Source: Mageeibacillus sp. UBA5747
Lineage (GTDB): Bacteria; Bacillota; Clostridia; Saccharofermentanales; UBA5734
Direction of reading: 5' to 3'
NCBI GenBank assembly: GCA_002419145.1
Contig: DIFN01000037.1
Location: 1-10,478 of the forward strand
DNA length: 10,478 nt
Positions 6,859 through 10,478 of the stretch are shown piece after piece. Numbering within the stretch: the first letter of the stretch is position 1; each line of letters starts with the position of its first letter. The notes below the pieces were generated by a model. That model was given only the letters and a program-made list of their open reading frames with translations, did not search any database and was not told the DNA's origin. A program made the translations under genes and the position numbers.

Positions 6859-7110
6859 GCGGAAAAGCCATGAGTTTGAAAGCAAAGATCAGAAACTTGG
6901 CCAGGAAGAAAGATATGTCCGCTCAAGTAGTGCTGCAAAACTACATGTTTGAACGGTTCCTGGAAAGGCTTTCAATATCGAAGTATCAGGATAAATTCAT
7001 CCTGAAAGGAAATCTGCAGCATTGCGATTGATGATGACGTGTCTTTTTCGTTTTCAGGGATCGACGCCATCCGGGACGATGATGCGTATGGCGGTTATCG
7101 AGTGGGAATA
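6855..7110 (+). pseudogene. abiEii: AbiEii nucleotidyltransferase toxin, deleted remnant
   Basis: AbiEii toxins are nucleotidyltransferase-like proteins. The frame starts normally at ATG 6855 with SLKAKIRNLARKKDMSAQ, LQNYMFERFLERLS and DKFILKG, as in intact AbiEii, then reads NLQHCD and stops at 7029-7031 (58 codons). From 7009 the other (+1) frame carries EICSIAIDDDVSFSFSGID and AIRDDDAYGGYRVGI, a later part of the same family. The residues that should lie between, including the GS-type catalytic motif of the nucleotidyltransferase fold after FILKGG, are missing. Homology ends at about 7110, so the C-terminal half is gone too. The remnant therefore shows an out-of-frame internal deletion joined near 7008-7011 plus a 3' truncation. 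It cannot make an active toxin. Confidence 0.85.
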
Positions 7111-7118
7111 GCAGTTAA

Positions 7119-7164
7119 AAACCCTGAGACCATTGATATAACTTGGTTTCAGGGTTTGCTTTTT
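7119..7164 (+). terminator. Long hairpin after the abiEii remnant
   Basis: A 14-bp stem (7119-7132 with 7144-7157, one G-T pair) encloses an 11-base loop and is followed by TTTTT at 7160-7164. It could end transcription of the abiE unit. Because abiEii homology stops just before it, it may instead be the terminator of whatever element removed the toxin's 3' part. It is nearly symmetrical and could act on either strand. Confidence 0.55.
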
Positions 7165-7170
7165 GGTGAC

Positions 7171-7192
7171 CGTACTAAAAGCGTACTACAGG
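7171..7192. repeat. Tandem 11-bp repeat, possible recombination site
   Basis: CGTACTAAAAG and CGTACTACAGG lie head to tail, matching at 9 of 11 bases, with CGTACTA exact in both. One-helical-turn spacing fits paired protein sites. It lies between the abiEii remnant and a possible minus-strand gene tail, where an integrase or excisionase site would be expected, but that role is only a guess. Confidence 0.4.
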
Positions 7193-7203
7193 TCCTTTTG
7201 TAA

Positions 7204-7280
7204 TTATTCAATTGGACTATCTGGTTTATTCATTTGATCCAAGCGATTGGCGACCTCGATCTGCTTATGGTAGCGGCATC
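7204..7280 (-). pseudogene. Possible C-terminal tail of a gene cut by the IS21 element
   Basis: On the minus strand an open frame entering from the IS21 edge ends with YHKQIEVANRLDQMNKPDSP, then IE and a stop at 7206-7204. The helical, charged tail resembles the ends of tyrosine recombinases. About 25 codons is too little to identify a family. If real, the rest of the gene was lost or displaced when the IS21-type element inserted at about 7270. No start, ribosome site or domain can be shown. Confidence 0.25.
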
Positions 7281-7286
7281 GTAAAG

Positions 7287-7391
7287 TACAGAAAAAACGG
7301 CAGGACAAGTACACAATAAACGGCAGTAAAAATACAGAAAATTCGGCAGGACAAGTGCAGAGATTTCGGCAATGAAAATACAGAGTTGCCG
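7287..7391. repeat. Five 23-bp-phased terminal repeats of the IS21 element
   Basis: Units begin at 7287, 7310, 7333, 7356 and 7379, each exactly 23 bases after the last. The shared parts are TACAGA at the start and CGGCAG in the middle; units 1 and 3 are almost the same (both contain CGGCAGGACAAG), units 2 and 4 are more diverged, and the fifth is partial. IS21-family ends are known to carry multiple repeats that bind IstA. The exact phasing, close to two helical turns, places the sites on one face of the DNA. Confidence 0.85.
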
Positions 7392-7456
7392 AGGTCTTTT
7401 TCTTTGGTCTGGATGTTATTCTCAGAAGCATCCAACACCTCAGGGAGGCACAAGAA

Positions 7457-7939
7457 ATGGAGGATTTTCAGATGTATTCCAAGATTCAGCAGAAGAAGCA
7501 GCAAGGTTTCAGCCGGGATGCCGTGGCGCGGCAGCTTGAGTTGAACTGGCGGACGGTGGACCACTATTGGGATATGACCGCCGAGGATTATGAAGTTCAA
7601 CGGACAAAGCAGTATACCAGTGGGCTGAACAACCGCAAGGATATCATCCTGAAATGGTTAGAAGAGCACGAGGATATCAGCGCTGCCCAGATCCAGGACT
7701 GGCTGGATGAGCACTACCAGGAACGCTACAAAGAGCGCACGGTGCGGGACTTTGTGGCCAAACTACGCAAATCCTATGACCTGCCACGTCATAAAGCCGA
7801 CCGAGAGTATGGCTCTATCCCGGAGTTGCCGCCCGGCGTGCAAATGCAGGCTGACTTTGGCTTTTTCAACGCCAACCGCGCTGGAACCCGGCGGATCAAA
7901 CTGTACTTTGTTGTTTTCATCCTGGCCCATTCACGCTAC
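7457..7939 (+). pseudogene. istA: istA transposase, 5' segment (split by IS3 insertion)
   Basis: IstA is the DDE transposase of IS21 elements. This segment holds the N-terminal helix-turn-helix (about 8-40: YSKIQQKKQQGFSRDAVARQ, then LELNWRTVDHYW), a second helical DNA-binding region (about 60-105), and the first catalytic Asp133 in VQMQADFGFF, then reads KLYFVVFILAHSRY. After TAC 7937-7939 the frame enters foreign sequence (PYTS) and stops at 7952-7954. GGGAGG lies nine bases before ATG 7457. The rest of the gene resumes in the same frame at 9581. Without the second Asp and the Glu, this piece cannot transpose, but it might still bind the terminal repeats. Confidence 0.9.
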
Positions 7940-7947
7940 CCCTATAC

Positions 7948-7963
7948 GTCATAATAGTTGTCG
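7948..7963 (+). repeat. Left terminal inverted repeat of the IS3 element
   Basis: GTCATAATAGTTGTCG matches the reverse complement of the right end at 14 of 16 bases; the two differences are adjacent (TA against AG). If the outermost base is included, the left end has C where the right has T, so the usual TG terminus may be mutated on the left. Confidence 0.75.
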
Positions 7964-8014
7964 TAGACCGTTGCAGGATTTATCCTGAGAGCAACAAGAG
8001 AACGGAGAACGACA

Positions 8015-8512
8015 ATGGCCTACCCGAGGAAAGTCAAAGAAACAGCAATACGGATGATGTTGCCGCCTGAGAACAAGTCAATCAGCCAGATCGAGCAGAT
8101 GCTGGGTATTCCAGAAACCACACTCAAGAAATGGCGCCAGGAGTTGCGAGCCAACGGGCATCCGGCACCGGCCAACGACGAGCCAGCCGACCAGTGGAGC
8201 AGCCATGACAAGTTCCTGATCGTGATGGAAACCATCAAGCTCAACGAAGCCGAGCTATCAGAGTATTGTCGCCAAAAAGGGCTGTATCCTGAGCAGGTCC
8301 ACAAATGGCAGGAGAACTGCGAAAACGCCAACTCCGATATCCCTGGCCGAATCTCTGAGATCATGCAGCAGGACAAAGCGACCCAGAAAGAGCTGCGTCA
8401 GGTCAAAAAGGAACTGCAGCGCAAAGAAGCCGCTTTGGCAGAAACCGCTGCCCTGCTGGTGCTCCGAAAAAAAGCCGAAGCGATCTGGGGAGCCTCGGAC
8501 GAGGAAGACTGA
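8015..8512 (+). CDS. IS3-family OrfA (DNA-binding subunit)
   Basis: OrfA binds the element's ends and, fused to OrfB by frameshifting, forms the active transposase. The 165 residues include a helix-turn-helix at about 5-46 (KVKETAIRMMLPP, then ISQIEQMLGIPETTLKKWRQ), a second HTH-like part at about 65-100 (LNEAELSEYCRQKGLYPEQV), and a leucine/glutamine-rich coiled coil at about 115-150 (KELRQVKKELQRKEAALAET) for multimerisation. It is longer than the usual roughly 100-residue OrfA but typical of the subgroup ending LLVLRKK.AIWG. CGGAG lies seven bases before the ATG. The slippage site falls at residues 151-153. Confidence 0.9.
   Translation: MAYPRKVKETAIRMMLPPENKSISQIEQMLGIPETTLKKWRQELRANGHPAPANDEPADQWSSHDKFLIVMETIKLNEAELSEYCRQKGLYPEQVHKWQENCENANSDIPGRISEIMQQDKATQKELRQVKKELQRKEAALAETAALLVLRKKAEAIWGASDEED
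8467..8473 (+). promoter_or_regulatory. Programmed -1 frameshift site (A AAA AAA)
   Basis: Seven A lie at 8467-8473 in the orfA frame as CGA AAA AAA GCC. Slipping back one base joins OrfA residue 153 to an open -1 frame that reads through SRSDLGSLGRGRLTSASDRA into the orfB start at 8533 without a stop. IS3 elements commonly use such runs to make the OrfAB transposase. No clear stimulatory hairpin was identified. Confidence 0.75.
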
Positions 8513-8532
8513 CCAGTGCCTCAGATCGCGCC

Positions 8533-9570
8533 ATGATTATCTCACTGGTTGATGAAGCCGTTGCCGCCGGAGCCCGCCAATCCAAGGCTTGCGAGGTAAT
8601 TGGCCTCACCACGAGAACCTATCAGCGATGGAAGCATCCTGAGAACGTCGGTGAAGACCGGCGTCCGCTTGCAGTGCGACCTGAGCCCAAACACAAGCTT
8701 ACCCAAGAGGAGAAGCAGCAGATCCTGAAGACCATCAATCAACCGGAGTATGCTAGCAAACCACCCAGTCAGATCGTTCCCGCGCTAGCTGACCAAGGCA
8801 CCTACATCGCCTCGGAATCCAGCTTCTACCGGGTCATGCGGGAAGCGGGTGAACAGAATCATCGCGGTCGTGCCCGCCGCCCCGAAGGCAGACCCAGGAC
8901 CAGTCACTGTGCGACTGAGAAAAACCAGATTTGGTCTTGGGACATTACCTACCTCAATGGCCCAATCAAAGGCCTCTACTATTATCTCTATTTGATCTTA
9001 GACATCTACACCCGCGACATCATCGGCTGGGAAGTCTGGGAGGAAGAAACATCCGACCATGCCAGTCATCTGATCCGTAAGGCTGTGCTGGCACAAGGAC
9101 TGAACAATCATCAGGAACCTTTGATCTTGCACTCCGATAATGGAAGTCCTATGAAGGGTGCAACCATGTTAGCGACCTTGTACGAGTTGGGGGTGACGCC
9201 GTCGCGCAGCAGGCCACGAGTCAGCAATGATAATCCATATTCCGAATCCATCTTCAAGACCTGCAAATACCGGCCGGAATATCCAGTCAAAGGGTTTGCT
9301 ACCCTGGAAGATGCGCGCTCCTGGTGCCTGAAGTTTGTTCGCTGGTACCGGCATGAGCATCGCCACAGTGGTATTCAGTTCCTGACACCAGGTCAGCACC
9401 ATGCAGGGCTTGCTGACACAATCCTTGAGCACCGACGCAAAGTCTACACCGATGCCCGAGCAAGGAATCCTCTGCGCTGGAAAAAGGGCACACGATCCTG
9501 GTCGCTTGAACCTGAAGTTTGGCTCAACAAGCCAAAAGAAAAATCTGAGAATTTGCGACAACTATCTTGA
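8533..9570 (+). CDS. IS3-family OrfB transposase catalytic domain
   Basis: OrfB carries the DDE integrase core that cuts and joins DNA. The catalytic triad is complete: Asp137 in IWSWDITYL, Asp202 in LILHSDNGSP and Glu238 in NPYSESIF, with exactly 35 residues between the last two, the DD(35)E spacing of the family. Residues 14-36 form a helix-turn-helix, and about 130-300 the integrase core (YYYLYLILDIYTRDIIGWEV, RHEHRHSGIQFLTP). Counted alone from ATG 8533 it has 345 residues; the main product is probably the OrfAB fusion made at the A7 run. The stop codon lies within the right inverted repeat. No inactivating change is seen, so this copy may still be mobile. Confidence 0.93.
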   Translation: MIISLVDEAVAAGARQSKACEVIGLTTRTYQRWKHPENVGEDRRPLAVRPEPKHKLTQEEKQQILKTINQPEYASKPPSQIVPALADQGTYIASESSFYRVMREAGEQNHRGRARRPEGRPRTSHCATEKNQIWSWDITYLNGPIKGLYYYLYLILDIYTRDIIGWEVWEEETSDHASHLIRKAVLAQGLNNHQEPLILHSDNGSPMKGATMLATLYELGVTPSRSRPRVSNDNPYSESIFKTCKYRPEYPVKGFATLEDARSWCLKFVRWYRHEHRHSGIQFLTPGQHHAGLADTILEHRRKVYTDARARNPLRWKKGTRSWSLEPEVWLNKPKEKSENLRQLS

Positions 9571-9571
9571 C
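9556..9571 (-). repeat. Right terminal inverted repeat of the IS3 element
   Basis: CGACAACTATCTTGAC is the inverted partner of the left end. With one more base it gives TGTCAAGATAGTTGTCG read inward, starting with the TG common at IS3 ends. It overlaps the last codons of orfB. Confidence 0.75.
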
Positions 9572-9580
9572 AACTTCCGC

Positions 9581-10478
9581 TACAAGTATCTTGTCTGGCA
9601 GACGCGGCATTTCACCAGCATTGATCTGGTCCGCAGTCTTGAAAGCTGCTTTCAGGCTATCGGCGGCCGCCCGGAACAGCTGGTCATTGACCAGGACCGC
9701 CTGATGGTTGTCGATGAAAACTATGGTGACATCATCTTTACTCAAGAGTTTGAACGCTGCAAGAACAGGCATAAATTAAATGTTTATGTTTGTCGCAAAT
9801 CGGATCCCGAAAGTAAAGGCATGGTGGAATCGGGTGTCAAATACGTCAAATACAACTTCGCCCGGAATCGGACATTTGTCAGTCTGGAGCAATGGTCGCA
9901 GGACTCCGATGCCTGGCTGAAACGAACGGGCAACGGCAAAGTCCACTCTGAAACCAAAAAGATACCGGCCGAGGTCTTCAAGTCCGAAAAACTCCACCTC
10001 AAGCCGGTGATCTCGCTCGCAAGTCTCGAGCCTTGCACCGAAATGGTAACAACTCCGGTCAAAAAAAACAACACCATCCGCTATGGATCCAGCCGATACA
10101 CGGTTCCGATCGGGACCTACACGAATTACACACACGTCAAGGTCAAGGAGGAGGATGGACAACTCCTGATCTATAATCTGGATGACCTTCTGATTGATTC
10201 CCACCGCCTGGCGTTGATTCCAGGTGAGATGGTCAGGAACACCAACCATGCGCGCAACCACTCGGAAAAGATTGATCATTTGCTCCAGGAAATCTACCAG
10301 ACGCTGGGCCAGACAGCGCCGGTTGAGCAGTTCCTACAGCGGATCCGCAAAACACGCGGCCGGTACATCCGGGACCAGCTTCAGCAGATCCTGAATGTCA
10401 CTCGCAAATACGAGCCGGAAATCCTGCGCAAAGCGATCCTGGCCTGTAACGAGGTCCAATCCAATGCAGCGACTGATT
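9581..10478 (+). pseudogene. istA: istA transposase, 3' segment, runs off the window
   Basis: After the IS3 element the istA frame resumes at TAC 9581 in the same phase as the 5' segment, reading YKYLVWQTRHFTSIDLV. It supplies the rest of the catalytic core: the Asp of VIDQDRLMVV (residue 37 of this segment) and Glu82 in SKGMVESGVKYVKYNF, a spacing as in IS21 transposases. Then follow the C-terminal part with NTIRYGSSRYTVP, the KVKVEE-like beta region (about 185-205) and a charged helical tail. No stop is met by 10478. Joined at the shared Arg-Tyr codons, the two segments would give a continuous reading frame. The segment has no start of its own, so it is inactive. Confidence 0.88.

Larger units (their letters stand above)
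7948..9571 (+). mobile_element. IS3-family element inserted in istA
   Basis: Imperfect inverted repeats bound the element: GTCATAATAGTTGTCG at 7948-7963 and the complement of GTCAAGATAGTTGTCG at 9556-9571 (14 of 16 bases match). Inside are orfA, an A7 slippage site and orfB in the -1 frame, the standard IS3 plan. CGCTAC occurs at 7934-7939 and again at 9578-9583 on the two sides, the same istA codons (Arg-Tyr) in the same frame, and may be the target duplication. The few bases between the inverted repeats and these copies (7940-7947 and 9572-9577) do not match each other, so the precise ends remain open. Confidence 0.85.
7268..10478 (+). mobile_element. IS21-family element, left end and interrupted istA; right end outside window
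   Basis: The element is recognised by 23-bp-phased repeats at its left end and by istA. The exact left border is not certain; it lies before the first repeat (7287) and probably after the minus-strand tail (about 7268-7286). IS21 elements carry istA (transposase) and then istB (AAA+ helper ATPase); istB and the right end should follow beyond 10478. The element is itself split by an IS3-family insertion at 7940-9580, so its istA is inactive. Confidence 0.8.

Noticed and set aside
7287..7391. CRISPR array
   Set aside because: The 23-base periodicity has no distinct spacers between constant repeats, the units vary along their whole length, and the position fits IS21 terminal sites.
9776..10279. 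167-codon minus-strand frame opposite the istA 3' segment
   Set aside because: The plus strand here carries recognisable IS21 transposase sequence with catalytic motifs, so the minus-strand frame is incidental.

Overview
The window looks like chromosomal DNA of a Gram-positive Firmicute, probably of the Clostridia. The grounds are strong Shine-Dalgarno sites, a FabT-type operator in the fatty-acid genes, an M29 aminopeptidase and an AbiE toxin-antitoxin pair of Firmicute type. Species cannot be named from this stretch. The left half (1 to about 6000) is fairly GC-rich, uniform in codon use and housekeeping in content. The right half is accessory DNA built from mobile elements in several layers.

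Left half. fabH (minus strand, cut by the window start) and fabD (plus strand) diverge from a short AT-rich spacer. The spacer carries a palindrome close to the FabT box, so both type II fatty-acid synthesis genes may share one lipid-responsive control point. fabD ends at a hairpin terminator, directly followed by an extended -10 promoter for an M29-family metallo-aminopeptidase. Next come two genes overlapping by 4 bp. The first encodes a three-helix membrane protein of MotA/TolQ/ZorA-like layout with a very long helical tail. The second encodes a soluble helical protein with a stretch reminiscent of the EH-signature (ZorC) domain. This pair is the best candidate for an undescribed system: it resembles half of a Zorya anti-phage system, but lacks ZorB and the ZorD/ZorE effector. 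A tRNA-Ser(CGA) with near-consensus promoter and its own terminator closes the core segment.

Right half. Downstream of the tRNA the DNA becomes AT-richer. An abiEi antitoxin gene sits behind a promoter embedded in a perfect 16-bp inverted repeat, a likely autoregulatory operator. The abiEii toxin gene is broken: an out-of-frame internal deletion and loss of its 3' part leave the antitoxin alone. After it come a hairpin, a tandem 11-bp repeat and perhaps the tail of a minus-strand gene, possibly the scar of an older integrated element. At about 7270 an IS21-family element begins with five 23-bp-phased repeats. Its istA gene is split by an IS3-family element with orfA, orfB, an A7 slippage site and terminal inverted repeats. 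The 3' part of istA resumes after the IS3 element and runs off the window, so istB and the right IS21 end are not seen.
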